Shown here in pieces: positions 8,836 to 16,804 of a stretch of 64,000 nt of DNA. The notes beneath the pieces are model-generated. The model saw only the letters and a program-made list of their open reading frames with translations. It did no database searches and was not told the origin of the DNA. The stretch is from Streptomyces filamentosus. Its GTDB lineage: Bacteria; Actinomycetota; Actinomycetes; Streptomycetales; Streptomycetaceae. Location: positions 400,501-464,500 of the forward strand of contig NZ_BNBE01000003.1 of assembly GCF_014654895.1 (NCBI RefSeq), written 5' to 3'. Positions within the stretch are counted from its first letter, which is position 1; every line of letters starts with the position of its first letter. The translations under genes were made by a program, and so were the position numbers.

Positions 8836-10431
8836 TCAGCCCCGGCGCAGCAGCCGGGTCGCGCCCGCCGCCACCGTCGTCGCCAGGATCCAGCCGAGCA
8901 GGATCAGCACCGCCGCCGTCCACTGCCAGGCGCCCTCCAGCCGCCAGTACCCGTCCTGGCCGAGCGTGATCACCGGGAGCAGCAGGTCGAGGGCGTACAG
9001 CGGGCCGCTCCACGCCGGGCCCTCGCCCTGCTTGATGGGCACCGGCGTATACCAGGAGAAGGCCAGCGTGCCCGCCCCCCACAGCACCGCCATCCACAGC
9101 GCCGCCCGGCCCGGCCGGTAGCCGTACGCCACCGTCCAGTCCTGGACGTACCCCCACAGCTTCCCGGCGACCGGCAGCGTCTCCCGCCTGCGCCGCTGCT
9201 TGGCGAGCAGCACCTCCCGGGCGTCGGCGTCCTCGCCGCTGTTCCGGAGCACCGTCGCCAGGCGCTCGTACGGCTCGGGGGCGTACTCCGGCGTCGCCGC
9301 CGCCACCCAGGCGAGCCGCGTCGCCAGCGGGAACCGCCCGTACGGCACCAGGTTCTCGTAGACGAAGCCGCCCATCGCGAGGCCGCCGGGGCCCGGCCAG
9401 CTCGTCGGCAGGTCGATCAGCGTCACCACCCGCGCGCCGTTCAGCACCACCCGGCCCTCCTCCGGCCGCTCCCCGTTGAACCGCAGCTCCGGGGTGACGA
9501 TCCGGCGCAGCGACAGCTCCTCCCGGCGCGCCCCGCTCAGCAGGAAGCGGGCGTGGTGGAGGTCGACCGCGTCCCCGAAGCGGCCGTCGTCCAGCCGCAC
9601 CCCGCCGTGGAATTCGGCCGGTTTCAGCCGGGAGTCCCGCACCGGGGCCACGCCGTAGGGCGGGGTGGCCGTGGACCCCCCGTCGCCCTCGTACACCCAG
9701 GCCGCGTTGAGGTAGAGCGTGCGCTCCACCGTCAGCTGCGGCGCGTTCAGCGCGCGGCGGCCCCGGGCGGCGCGCAGCACGCTGCCGCGCAGGTTGAGCG
9801 AGACGCCGACCTTCGCCCCGCGCAGGCTGACCTCGCCGCGCGTCTCGATCAGCTCGGCCTGGAGGTCCTGCGCCACCACCATGCCGTCCGCCGCGATCGC
9901 CCGGCCGCGCCCGTCCGGCCCCACCCGTATCTGGTTGATCAGCAGGTCCGTGCCGATCTGCGCGTCCGTCAGCCGGATGCCCCCGGCCACCCGGCAGCGC
10001 GGCAGGTGCAGGTCGCCCTCCGTGTGCAGCCGGGCCGCCTCCAGGCGGGGGAGCGCGCAGCCGACCAGCCGCAGCGTCCCGAACCGGGCCTCGGGCAGCA
10101 CCACCTCGTGGTCGAAGCGGCAGCCGTGCAGCTCCACGTAGGGCGACACGGACCCGCCGGCCAGGTCCAGCACCCCCGTGATCCGCGCCCCGCGCAGCTT
10201 CAGCGCGGTCACCCGGCCCGGCCGGGGCTGCGGCCCGTCGAGCAGCAGCGCCGCCACCACGTCGGCGCGGACGCTCCGCTCCGCCCCCCACGGCGCCTCC
10301 CCGAACGGGTCGTCCCGCTCCGCCGCCCCCTCCGTCAGATCGCAGGTCCTGCCGATCCGGAACGCCTGCCACACGGCCCCCTCGGGGCCCGTGAGCCCCG
10401 CCGGCGTGCCGTCCTCGTGCGGCTCGGTCAC
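8836..10431 (-). CDS. Membrane-anchored beta-helix-like protein (often called membrane-associated oxidoreductase)
   Basis: 531 aa. Residues about 60-330 are made of short strands of the kind ALKLRGARITGVLDLAGG, VSLRGAKVGVSLNLRGSVL and GVRLDDGRFGDAVDLHHARF, which resemble a pentapeptide-type right-handed beta-helix. The C-terminus has three hydrophobic helices (AALWMAVLWGAGTLAFSWY, LYALDLLLPVITLG, AAVLILLGWILATTVAAGA). Related Streptomyces proteins are annotated as oxidoreductases, but I see no nucleotide-binding or redox motif here. It starts with GTG behind GAGGGGGCGG and diverges from hisD. Confidence 0.75.
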   Translation of the reverse strand: MTEPHEDGTPAGLTGPEGAVWQAFRIGRTCDLTEGAAERDDPFGEAPWGAERSVRADVVAALLLDGPQPRPGRVTALKLRGARITGVLDLAGGSVSPYVELHGCRFDHEVVLPEARFGTLRLVGCALPRLEAARLHTEGDLHLPRCRVAGGIRLTDAQIGTDLLINQIRVGPDGRGRAIAADGMVVAQDLQAELIETRGEVSLRGAKVGVSLNLRGSVLRAARGRRALNAPQLTVERTLYLNAAWVYEGDGGSTATPPYGVAPVRDSRLKPAEFHGGVRLDDGRFGDAVDLHHARFLLSGARREELSLRRIVTPELRFNGERPEEGRVVLNGARVVTLIDLPTSWPGPGGLAMGGFVYENLVPYGRFPLATRLAWVAAATPEYAPEPYERLATVLRNSGEDADAREVLLAKQRRRRETLPVAGKLWGYVQDWTVAYGYRPGRAALWMAVLWGAGTLAFSWYTPVPIKQGEGPAWSGPLYALDLLLPVITLGQDGYWRLEGAWQWTAAVLILLGWILATTVAAGATRLLRRG

Positions 10432-10542
10432 TGCCGCCCCCTCGCTCTCCCCGGTGCGCTCCCACGGCTCCGGATGCCGGAGTCGTAGATTCGTACAGTC
10501 GTTCTTCCCGTGCTGTGACGGGCTGAACGCTAACGGTCAGGA

Positions 10543-10560
10543 GTGGCGAGGAGACGCCAC
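10543..10560. repeat. Inverted repeat in the divergent hisD upstream region
   Basis: GTGGCG (10543-10548), AGGAGA, CGCCAC (10555-10560), followed by another GTGGCG. It lies 110 nt before hisD in the divergent intergenic region. It could be part of an operator or a 5' structure of the divergent transcript. Function is not established. Confidence 0.35.
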
Positions 10561-10601
10561 AGTGGCGGGTACCCGCGGGTCTCCGGCGGGCGGCCCGCTG
10601 T

Positions 10602-10630
10602 GTATCACGGCCTGTATCAGCACGTGATAC
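10602..10630. promoter_or_regulatory. Candidate operator upstream of the his operon
   Basis: Three half-sites are packed in 29 nt: GTATCACG (10602-10609), GTATCA (10614-10619) and CGTGATAC (10623-10630). The outer pair is an 8-nt perfect inverted repeat. The inner pair forms GTATCA-N5-TGATAC. It sits 29 nt upstream of the hisD -10-like element, where a repressor or activator would act. The binding protein is unknown. Confidence 0.45.
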
Positions 10631-10658
10631 GGACGTCCGGCCTCCGTGGGCCGTCTGC

Positions 10659-10664
10659 GAGAAT
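10659..10664 (+). promoter_or_regulatory. -10-like hexamer GAGAAT for hisD
   Basis: GAGAAT lies 6 nt before the hisD GTG with no Shine-Dalgarno sequence between. It suggests that the his operon mRNA begins at or near the start codon. Confidence 0.38.
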
Positions 10665-10670
10665 TGACCC

Positions 10671-12014
10671 GTGATCTCTCGAATCGATCTGCGCGACGCG
10701 GCCCTCCCCGAGGGTGCCGCCCTGCGCGACCTGCTGCCCCGTGCCGAGTTCGACGTGGAAGCCGCCCTGGAGACGGTGCGGCCGATCTGCGAGGCCGTCC
10801 GGCATCATGGCGCGGCCGCGGTGATCGAGTACGGGGAGAAGTTCGACGGCGTCCGCGTCCCGGCCCTCCGCGTCCCCGCCGAGGCCCTCGCCCGCGCCCT
10901 CGCCGAGCTCGACCCGGCCGTCCGCGCGGCCCTGGAGGAGTCCGTCCGGCGCGCCCGCAAGGTCCACCGCGACCAGCGCCGCACCACCCACACCACCCAG
11001 GTCGTCCCCGGCGGCACGGTCACCGAGAAGTGGATCCCGGTCGACCGCGTCGGCCTCTACGTGCCGGGCGGCCGCGCCGTCTACCCGTCCTCCGTCGTGA
11101 TGAACGTCGTCCCGGCCCAGGAGGCCGGCGTCGAGGGCCTGGCCGTCGCCTCGCCCCCGCAGAAGGAGTTCGGCGGCCTGCCGCACCCGACGATCCTCGC
11201 CGCCTGCGCCCTCCTCGGCGTCGACGAGGTCTACGCCGCCGGCGGCGCCCAGGCCGTCGCCATGTTCGCGTACGGCACCGAGTCCGCCGCCGACGAGCCC
11301 GGCTGCGCCCCCGTCGACCTGGTCACCGGCCCCGGCAACATCTACGTCGCCGCCGCCAAGCGCCTCCTCAAGGGCCGCATCGGCATCGACGCCGAGGCCG
11401 GCCCCACCGAGATCGCGGTCCTCGCGGACGCCACCGCCGACGCCGTGCACGTCGCCGCCGACCTCATCAGCCAGGCCGAGCACGACCCGATGGCCGCCGC
11501 CGTCCTCGTCACCGACTCGGCGGAGCTCGCCGAGGCCGTCGAGGCCGAGCTGAAGGCCCAGGTCGCCGTCTCCCGGCACGTCGAGGAGCGGATCGCCCCG
11601 GCCCTGGCCGGCAAGCAGTCCGCGATCGTCCTCGTCACCGACCTGGAGGACGGCCTCAAGGTCGTCGACGCCTACGGCGCCGAGCACCTGGAGATCCAGA
11701 CCGCCGACGCCGCCGCCCTCGCCGACCGGGTCCGCAACGCGGGCGCGATCTTCGTCGGCCCCTGGGCGCCGGTCTCCCTCGGCGACTACTGCGCCGGCTC
11801 CAACCACGTGCTGCCCACCGGCGGCTGCGCCTGCCACTCCTCGGGCCTCTCCGTGCAGTCCTTCCTGCGCGGGGTGCACATCGTGGACTACACGCGCGAC
11901 GCGCTCGCCGACGTGGCCCACCACGTCGTCACCCTCGCCGAGGCCGAGGACCTCCCGGCCCACGGCGCCGCGATCAAGGCCAGGTTCGGCTGGAAGGTGC
12001 CCGAGAGCAAGTGA
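10671..12014 (+). CDS. hisD: Histidinol dehydrogenase
   Basis: 447 aa. It oxidises L-histidinol to L-histidine in two NAD-dependent steps, the end of histidine synthesis. Family hallmarks are present: VPGGRAVYPSSVVMNVVPA, GPGNIYVAAAKRLLKG, EAGPTEIAVLAD, the catalytic Glu-His pair in YGAEHLEIQT and the zinc-site segment GSNHVLPTGG. It is the first gene of an eight-gene operon. Its TGA overlaps the hisC GTG (GTGA), implying translational coupling. hisG and hisE are not in this window. Confidence 0.97.
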   Translation: MISRIDLRDAALPEGAALRDLLPRAEFDVEAALETVRPICEAVRHHGAAAVIEYGEKFDGVRVPALRVPAEALARALAELDPAVRAALEESVRRARKVHRDQRRTTHTTQVVPGGTVTEKWIPVDRVGLYVPGGRAVYPSSVVMNVVPAQEAGVEGLAVASPPQKEFGGLPHPTILAACALLGVDEVYAAGGAQAVAMFAYGTESAADEPGCAPVDLVTGPGNIYVAAAKRLLKGRIGIDAEAGPTEIAVLADATADAVHVAADLISQAEHDPMAAAVLVTDSAELAEAVEAELKAQVAVSRHVEERIAPALAGKQSAIVLVTDLEDGLKVVDAYGAEHLEIQTADAAALADRVRNAGAIFVGPWAPVSLGDYCAGSNHVLPTGGCACHSSGLSVQSFLRGVHIVDYTRDALADVAHHVVTLAEAEDLPAHGAAIKARFGWKVPESK

Positions 12015-13171
12015 GCGACCAGAGCGACCAGAGCGACCGGAACGACCGGAACGACACCATCGGCATCGACGACCTGCCGATCCGCGAGGAGCTGAAGGGC
12101 CAGTCGCCCTACGGCGCCCCCCAGCTCGACGTGCCCGTCCAGCTGAACACCAACGAGAACCCCTACCCGCTGCCCGAGCCCCTGGTGGCCCGGATCGCGG
12201 AGCGGGTCGCCGAGGCCGCCCGCGGCCTCAACCGCTACCCCGACCGGGACGCGGTGGAGCTCCGCACCGAGCTCGCCCGCTACCTCACCCGCACCGGCGG
12301 CCACCCCGTCGCCACCGGGAACGTCTGGGCCGCCAACGGCTCCAACGAGGTCCTCCAGCAGCTGCTCCAGACCTTCGGCGGGCCGGGCCGCACCGCGATC
12401 GGCTTCGAGCCCTCGTACTCGATGCACGCCCTGATCGCCCGCGGCACCGGCACCGGCTGGATCTCCGGCCCGCGCAACGAGGACTTCACGATCGACGTCG
12501 GGGCCGCCGAGGCCGCCATCGCCGCGCACGCGCCCGACGTCGTCTTCGTCACCTCGCCCAACAACCCCACCGGCACCGCCGTCGGGGCGGACGTCGTGGA
12601 GCGGCTGTACGAGGCCGCCCAGGCCGCGAAGCCCTCGCTGGTCGTGGTGGACGAGGCGTACGTGGAGTTCAGCCACCGGCCCTCGCTGCTGCCCCTCCTG
12701 GAGGGCCGCCCTCACCTGGTGGTCTCCCGGACCATGTCCAAGGCGTTCGGCGCCGCAGGACTCCGCCTCGGCTACCTCGCCGCCCACCCGGCCGTGGTCG
12801 ACGCCGTCCAGCTGGTCCGCCTGCCGTACCACCTCTCCGCCGTCACCCAGGCCACCGCGCTCGCCGCCCTGGAGCACACCGACACCCTGCTCGGGTACGT
12901 CGAGCAGCTCAAGGCCGAGCGCGACCGCCTCGTCACCGAGCTGCGGGCCATCGGCTACGAGGTCACCGAGTCCGACGCCAACTTCGTCCAGTTCGGCCGC
13001 TTCGACGGAGCCGAGGGCTCCCACGCGGCCTGGCGGAGGATCCTCGACCGGGGCGTCCTGGTCCGGGACAACGGCGTGCCCGGCTGGCTGCGGGTCACCG
13101 CCGGCACCCCCGAAGAGAACGACGCGTTCCTCGACGCGGTTCGTGAGCTGAAGAAGGAGCAGGACGCATGA
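12011..13171 (+). CDS. hisC: Histidinol-phosphate aminotransferase
   Basis: 386 aa, PLP-dependent fold type I. It converts imidazole acetol phosphate and glutamate to histidinol phosphate. The Schiff-base Lys is K244 in SRTMSKAFGAAGLRLG; NTNENPYPLPEP, SPNNPTGT and DEAYVEF are conserved family blocks. The N-terminal extension SDQSDQSDRNDRND is encoded by a 9-nt tandem repeat and is probably disordered. The GTG start overlaps the hisD stop, and the gene ends overlapping hisB by 4 nt. Confidence 0.97.
   Translation: MSDQSDQSDRNDRNDTIGIDDLPIREELKGQSPYGAPQLDVPVQLNTNENPYPLPEPLVARIAERVAEAARGLNRYPDRDAVELRTELARYLTRTGGHPVATGNVWAANGSNEVLQQLLQTFGGPGRTAIGFEPSYSMHALIARGTGTGWISGPRNEDFTIDVGAAEAAIAAHAPDVVFVTSPNNPTGTAVGADVVERLYEAAQAAKPSLVVVDEAYVEFSHRPSLLPLLEGRPHLVVSRTMSKAFGAAGLRLGYLAAHPAVVDAVQLVRLPYHLSAVTQATALAALEHTDTLLGYVEQLKAERDRLVTELRAIGYEVTESDANFVQFGRFDGAEGSHAAWRRILDRGVLVRDNGVPGWLRVTAGTPEENDAFLDAVRELKKEQDA
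12014..12056 (+). repeat. 9-nt tandem repeat at the 5' end of hisC
   Basis: About five degenerate copies of GAGCGACCA / GAACGACCG encode alternating Ser/Asp/Gln and Arg/Asn/Asp residues. It sits immediately after the hisC start codon. Copy number could vary between strains without shifting the frame. Confidence 0.7.
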
Positions 13172-13761
13172 GCCGCGTAGGCCGCGTTGAGCGCACCACC
13201 AAGGAGACCTCCGTCGTCGTCGAGATCGACCTCGACGGCACCGGAAAGGTCGACGTGTCGACCGGGGTAGGGTTCTACGACCACATGCTCGACCAGCTCG
13301 GCCGGCACGGTCTGTTCGACCTGACCGTGAAGACCGACGGCGACCTCCACATCGACTCGCACCACACCATCGAGGACACCGCCCTCGCGCTGGGCGCCGC
13401 CTTCAAGCAGGCCCTCGGCGACAAGGTCGGCATCTACCGCTTCGGCAACTGCACGGTCCCGCTGGACGAGTCCCTCGCCCAGGTCACCGTGGACCTCTCC
13501 GGCCGCCCCTACCTCGTGCACACCGAGCCCGAGAACATGGCGCCGATGATCGGCTCGTACGACACCACCATGACGCGCCACATCATGGAGTCCTTCGTGG
13601 CCCAGGCGCAGATCGCGCTGCACGTCCACGTGCCCTACGGCCGCAACGCCCACCACATCGTGGAGTGCCAGTTCAAGGCGCTCGCCCGCGCCCTGCGCTA
13701 CGCCTCCGAGCGCGACCCGCGCGCCGCCGGGATCCTCCCCTCCACGAAGGGCGCGCTGTAA
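13168..13761 (+). CDS. hisB: Imidazoleglycerol-phosphate dehydratase
   Basis: 197 aa, the size of the monofunctional actinobacterial enzyme without the histidinol phosphatase domain found in enterobacteria. It dehydrates IGP to imidazole acetol phosphate. The metal-binding motifs are present twice: DSHHTIEDTALALG and the later ARNAHHIVECQFKALARALR-type segment (GRNAHHIVECQFKA). It overlaps hisC at ATGA and is followed by a small membrane protein gene after 2 nt. Confidence 0.97.
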   Translation: MSRVGRVERTTKETSVVVEIDLDGTGKVDVSTGVGFYDHMLDQLGRHGLFDLTVKTDGDLHIDSHHTIEDTALALGAAFKQALGDKVGIYRFGNCTVPLDESLAQVTVDLSGRPYLVHTEPENMAPMIGSYDTTMTRHIMESFVAQAQIALHVHVPYGRNAHHIVECQFKALARALRYASERDPRAAGILPSTKGAL

Positions 13762-13763
13762 CC

Positions 13764-13928
13764 GTGACCGGTCTCTCCACCATCCTGATCGTCGTCGGGC
13801 TCTTCCTGCTCGGCGGCATCTACTCCTTCGTCAAGCAGCAGATGCCCAAGGGCCTCATCGTGCTGCTCTCCATCGGCGCCGCCATGTGCCTCACCGCCGG
13901 CGTGCTGCGACTGGACGTGTGGTCATGA
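13764..13928 (+). CDS. Small two-helix membrane protein inside the his operon
   Basis: 54 aa, starting TGLSTILIVVGLFLLGGIYS and containing a second hydrophobic helix LIVLLSIGAAMCLTAGVLRL. The two helices are joined by the basic loop FVKQQMPKG. It begins 2 nt after hisB and its TGA overlaps the hisH ATG, so it is translated as part of the operon. No function is known to me. The tight packing argues that it is a real gene and not a chance frame. It could have a role in membrane association of the pathway, but nothing in the sequence shows this. Confidence 0.85.
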   Translation: MTGLSTILIVVGLFLLGGIYSFVKQQMPKGLIVLLSIGAAMCLTAGVLRLDVWS

Positions 13929-14572
13929 GCACTACGACTCCGAAGAAGGTCGTCGTCTTCGACTACGGCTTCGGCAACGTCCGCTCCGCCGAGCGCGCGC
14001 TCGCCCGGGTCGGCGCCGACGTCGAGATCACCCGCGACTACGAGAGGGCGATGAACGCCGACGGGCTCCTCGTCCCCGGCGTCGGCGCCTTCTCCGCCTG
14101 CATGCAGGGGCTCAAGGAGGCCCGCGGCGACTGGATCATCGGCCGCCGCCTCTCCGGCGGCCGCCCCGTCATGGGCATCTGCGTCGGCATGCAGATCCTC
14201 TTCGAGCGGGGCATCGAGCACGGCGTCGAGACCGAGGGCCTCGACGAGTGGCCCGGCGCGGTCGAACCGCTGAACGCCCCCGTCGTCCCCCACATGGGCT
14301 GGAACACGGTCGACGCGCCCGAGGGCACCGAGCTCTTCGCCGGCCTCGACGCCGACGCCCGCTTCTACTTCGTGCACTCCTACGCGGTGCGCGAGTGGAG
14401 CCTGGAGGTCGGCAACCCCAACATCCGCGCCCCGAAGGTCACCTGGGCCACCCACGGCGAGCCCTTCGTTGCCGCCGTGGAGAACGGCGCCCTGTGGGCC
14501 ACCCAGTTCCACCCCGAGAAGTCCGGCGACGCCGGAGCCCAGCTCCTCACCAACTGGATCGGAACCCTGTGA
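13925..14572 (+). CDS. hisH: Imidazole glycerol phosphate synthase, glutaminase subunit
   Basis: 215 aa, a class I glutamine amidotransferase. It releases ammonia from glutamine and passes it to HisF. The catalytic nucleophile is C86 in GICVGMQILFERG. The His/Glu pair is H196 and E198 in TQFHPEKSGDAG. The N-terminus VVVFDYGFGNVRSAERAL and PHMGWNTV are family typical. It starts at ATG 13925, overlapping the small membrane protein gene, and ends overlapping the priA GTG. Confidence 0.97.
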   Translation: MSTTTPKKVVVFDYGFGNVRSAERALARVGADVEITRDYERAMNADGLLVPGVGAFSACMQGLKEARGDWIIGRRLSGGRPVMGICVGMQILFERGIEHGVETEGLDEWPGAVEPLNAPVVPHMGWNTVDAPEGTELFAGLDADARFYFVHSYAVREWSLEVGNPNIRAPKVTWATHGEPFVAAVENGALWATQFHPEKSGDAGAQLLTNWIGTL

Positions 14573-15297
14573 GCACTCTCGAACTCCTCCCCGCCGTCGA
14601 CGTGCGTGACGGCCAGGCCGTCCGGCTCGTCCACGGCGAGTCCGGCAGCGAGACCTCCTACGGCTCCCCGCTGGAGGCCGCGCTCGCCTGGCAGCGCGCC
14701 GGCGCCGAGTGGCTCCACCTCGTCGACCTGGACGCCGCCTTCGGCACCGGCGACAACCGCGACCTGGTCCGGCAGATCACCGAGGCCATGGACATCAAGG
14801 TCGAGCTCTCCGGCGGCATCCGCGACGACGCCTCGCTCGCCGCCGCCCTCGCCACCGGCTGCACCCGCGTCAACCTCGGCACCGCCGCCCTGGAGACCCC
14901 CGAGTGGGTCGCCAAGGTCATCGCCGAGCACGGCGACAGGATCGCCGTCGGCCTCGACGTCCGCGGCACCACCCTCAAGGGCCGCGGCTGGACCAGCGAG
15001 GGCGGCGACCTCTACGAGACGCTGGCCCGCCTCGACTCCGAGGGCTGCGCCCGGTACGTCGTCACCGACATCGGCCGCGACGGCACCCTCACCGGCCCCA
15101 ACACCGAGCTCCTGACGAACGTCTGCGCGGCCACCGACAAGCCCGTCGTCGCCTCCGGCGGCGTCTCCTCCCTGGACGACCTGCGGGCCCTCGCGGGCCT
15201 CACGCACCTGGGCGTCGAGGGCGCGATCGTCGGCAAGGCGCTCTACGCCAAGGCGTTCACCCTGGAGGAGGCCCTTCAGGCGGTGGCGTCCGCATGA
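14569..15297 (+). CDS. priA: Bifunctional phosphoribosyl isomerase PriA (HisA/TrpF)
   Basis: 242 aa (beta/alpha)8 barrel. In actinobacteria lacking trpF, PriA isomerises both ProFAR (histidine pathway) and PRA (tryptophan pathway). The catalytic aspartates are visible in LLPAVDVRDGQAVRLVHGE and VVTDIGRDGTLTGPN; the phosphate-binding loops are LSGGIRDD and ASGGVSSLDDL. No trpF occurs in the adjacent trp cluster, which fits the dual role. Its GTG overlaps the hisH stop and its stop overlaps the next ATG. Confidence 0.95.
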   Translation: MSTLELLPAVDVRDGQAVRLVHGESGSETSYGSPLEAALAWQRAGAEWLHLVDLDAAFGTGDNRDLVRQITEAMDIKVELSGGIRDDASLAAALATGCTRVNLGTAALETPEWVAKVIAEHGDRIAVGLDVRGTTLKGRGWTSEGGDLYETLARLDSEGCARYVVTDIGRDGTLTGPNTELLTNVCAATDKPVVASGGVSSLDDLRALAGLTHLGVEGAIVGKALYAKAFTLEEALQAVASA

Positions 15298-15692
15298 CCG
15301 ACTCCGTGCGCAAGGTCGTCACCGGCGCCCCCTGGGAGGACGCCTTCGGGTACTCCCGCGCGGTCGAGCTGCCGAACGGCACGGTCCTCGTCTCCGGCTG
15401 CACGTCGGTGGTCGACGGCCAGATCGCCGAGGGCGGCCCGTACGAGCAGACCGTCAACTCCTTCGACGTCGCCTTCGACGCCCTGAAGCAGCTCGGCCTC
15501 GGCGCCGAGCACGTCGTCCGCACCCGCATGTACCTCACCCACGCGCGGGACGTGGACGAGGTGGGCCGCGCCCACAAGGAGCTGTTCGACGCGGTCCGCC
15601 CGGCCGCCTCGATGATCATCGTCTCCGGCTTCGTCGACCCCCGCCTGGTGGTCGAGGTCGAGGTCGAGGCCTACCGGGGAGGGAACGCCTGA
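15294..15692 (+). CDS. RidA (YjgF/YER057c) family protein
   Basis: 132 aa. The family deaminates reactive enamine and imine intermediates. Recognised from YSRAVELPNGTVLVSGCTS, GGPYEQTVNSFDVAFDALKQ, VRTRMYLTHARDVDEVG and the C-terminal VEVEVEAY. The Arg that binds the substrate carboxylate in active RidA enzymes aligns with the R in VVRTRMYLT. It lies between priA and hisF with overlaps on both sides. It may protect pathway PLP enzymes, but this is inferred from position only. Confidence 0.9.
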   Translation: MTDSVRKVVTGAPWEDAFGYSRAVELPNGTVLVSGCTSVVDGQIAEGGPYEQTVNSFDVAFDALKQLGLGAEHVVRTRMYLTHARDVDEVGRAHKELFDAVRPAASMIIVSGFVDPRLVVEVEVEAYRGGNA

Positions 15693-16447
15693 TGGGCCTC
15701 GCCGTACGAGTGATCCCCTGCCTGGACGTGGACAACGGCCGGGTCGTCAAGGGAGTCAACTTCCAGAACCTGCGGGACGCGGGCGACCCCGTCGAGATGG
15801 CCAAGCTGTACGACGCCGAGGGCGCCGACGAGCTGACCTTCCTCGACATCACCGCCTCCTCCGGCAACCGCGAGACCACCTACGACGTGGTGCGCCGCAC
15901 CGCCGAGCAGGTCTTCATCCCGCTCACCGTCGGCGGCGGCGTCCGCGCGGCGGAGGACGTCGACAAGCTGCTGCGGGCCGGCGCGGACAAGGTGGGCGTC
16001 AACACCGCCGCCATCGCCCGCCCCGAGCTGATCCGCGAGATCGCCGAGCGCTTCGGCCGCCAGGTCCTCGTCCTGTCGGTCGACGCCCGGCGCACCGCCT
16101 CCGGCTCCTTCGAGGTGACGACGCACGGCGGCCGCAAGGGCACCGGCATCGACGCCGTCGAGTGGGCGCACCGGGCCGCCGAGCTCGGCGCGGGGGAGAT
16201 CCTGCTCAACTCGATGGACGCGGACGGCACCAAGGACGGCTACGACACCGAGATGATCACGGCCGTGCGCAAGCACGTGACCGTACCGGTGATCGCCTCC
16301 GGCGGCGCCGGCAAGCTCGGCGACTTCGCCCCGGCCGTCGCCGCCGGCGCGGACGCGGTGCTCGCCGCCTCCGTCTTCCACTTCGGCGACCTGCGGATCG
16401 GCGAGGTCAAGGGAGCGCTGCGGGAGGCGGGGCACGAGGTCCGCTGA
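15692..16447 (+). CDS. hisF: Imidazole glycerol phosphate synthase, cyclase subunit
   Basis: 251 aa (beta/alpha)8 barrel that takes ammonia from HisH and forms IGP and AICAR. The two catalytic aspartates lie in VIPCLDVDNGRVVKG and LLNSMDADGTKDGYD. Phosphate loops are VGGGVR and ASGGAG. It starts on the last base of the ridA stop (TGATG) and is the last gene of the operon, followed 18 nt later by a perfect hairpin. Confidence 0.97.
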   Translation: MGLAVRVIPCLDVDNGRVVKGVNFQNLRDAGDPVEMAKLYDAEGADELTFLDITASSGNRETTYDVVRRTAEQVFIPLTVGGGVRAAEDVDKLLRAGADKVGVNTAAIARPELIREIAERFGRQVLVLSVDARRTASGSFEVTTHGGRKGTGIDAVEWAHRAAELGAGEILLNSMDADGTKDGYDTEMITAVRKHVTVPVIASGGAGKLGDFAPAVAAGADAVLAASVFHFGDLRIGEVKGALREAGHEVR

Positions 16448-16465
16448 GACGTCGTTCCGCTTGGG

Positions 16466-16493
16466 GGGAAGGGCCCTTTCGGGGGCCCTTCCC
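16466..16493 (+). terminator. Terminator of the his operon
   Basis: An 11-bp perfect stem (16466-16476 with 16483-16493) and a 6-nt loop TTTCGG lie 18 nt after the hisF stop. There is no T tract, as is common in GC-rich actinobacteria. Confidence 0.8.
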
Positions 16494-16499
16494 GTCGCC

Positions 16500-16803
16500 T
16501 CGCCCGGCCCGGGGGGCGCCCGCCGCCGTCGCCCTCGTCCTCGGCCTGCTCGCCGGCCTCTCCGGAGCCCTGTGCAACGCCCTGATCCAGACCGAGCGCG
16601 ACCCCGCGTACCTCGGCCGGGTGAGCGCCGTCGCCGGTCTCGGCAGCCTCGGCATCGCCCCGCTGGGCTTCCCGGGCACCGGCGCCGCCCTCGGCGCCTG
16701 GGGCCCCGGCCCGGTCTTCGCCGTCAGCGCCGCGGTCTGCGCCCTCTCCGGGGCGTACGGCCTCGCGGTCCGCGCCGTCCGCCGCGCCGAACTGCCCCGC
16801 TGA
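16500..16803 (+). pseudogene. Remnant of an MFS transporter (C-terminal end only)
   Basis: An open frame without a start codon encodes about 100 residues with membrane helices (AVALVLGLLAGLSGALCNAL, GSLGIAPLGFPGTGAALGAW, FAVSAAVCALSGAYGLAVRA) and the loop IQTERDPAYLGRVSAVAGLG. This loop resembles the intracellular loop of major facilitator proteins (usually ...DRxRGRVSS...). The frame runs back into the his terminator with no plausible initiation site, so the 5' three quarters of the gene are missing. It ends 1 nt before the stop of the convergent TIGR03085 gene. Confidence 0.6.
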
Positions 16804-16804
16804 C

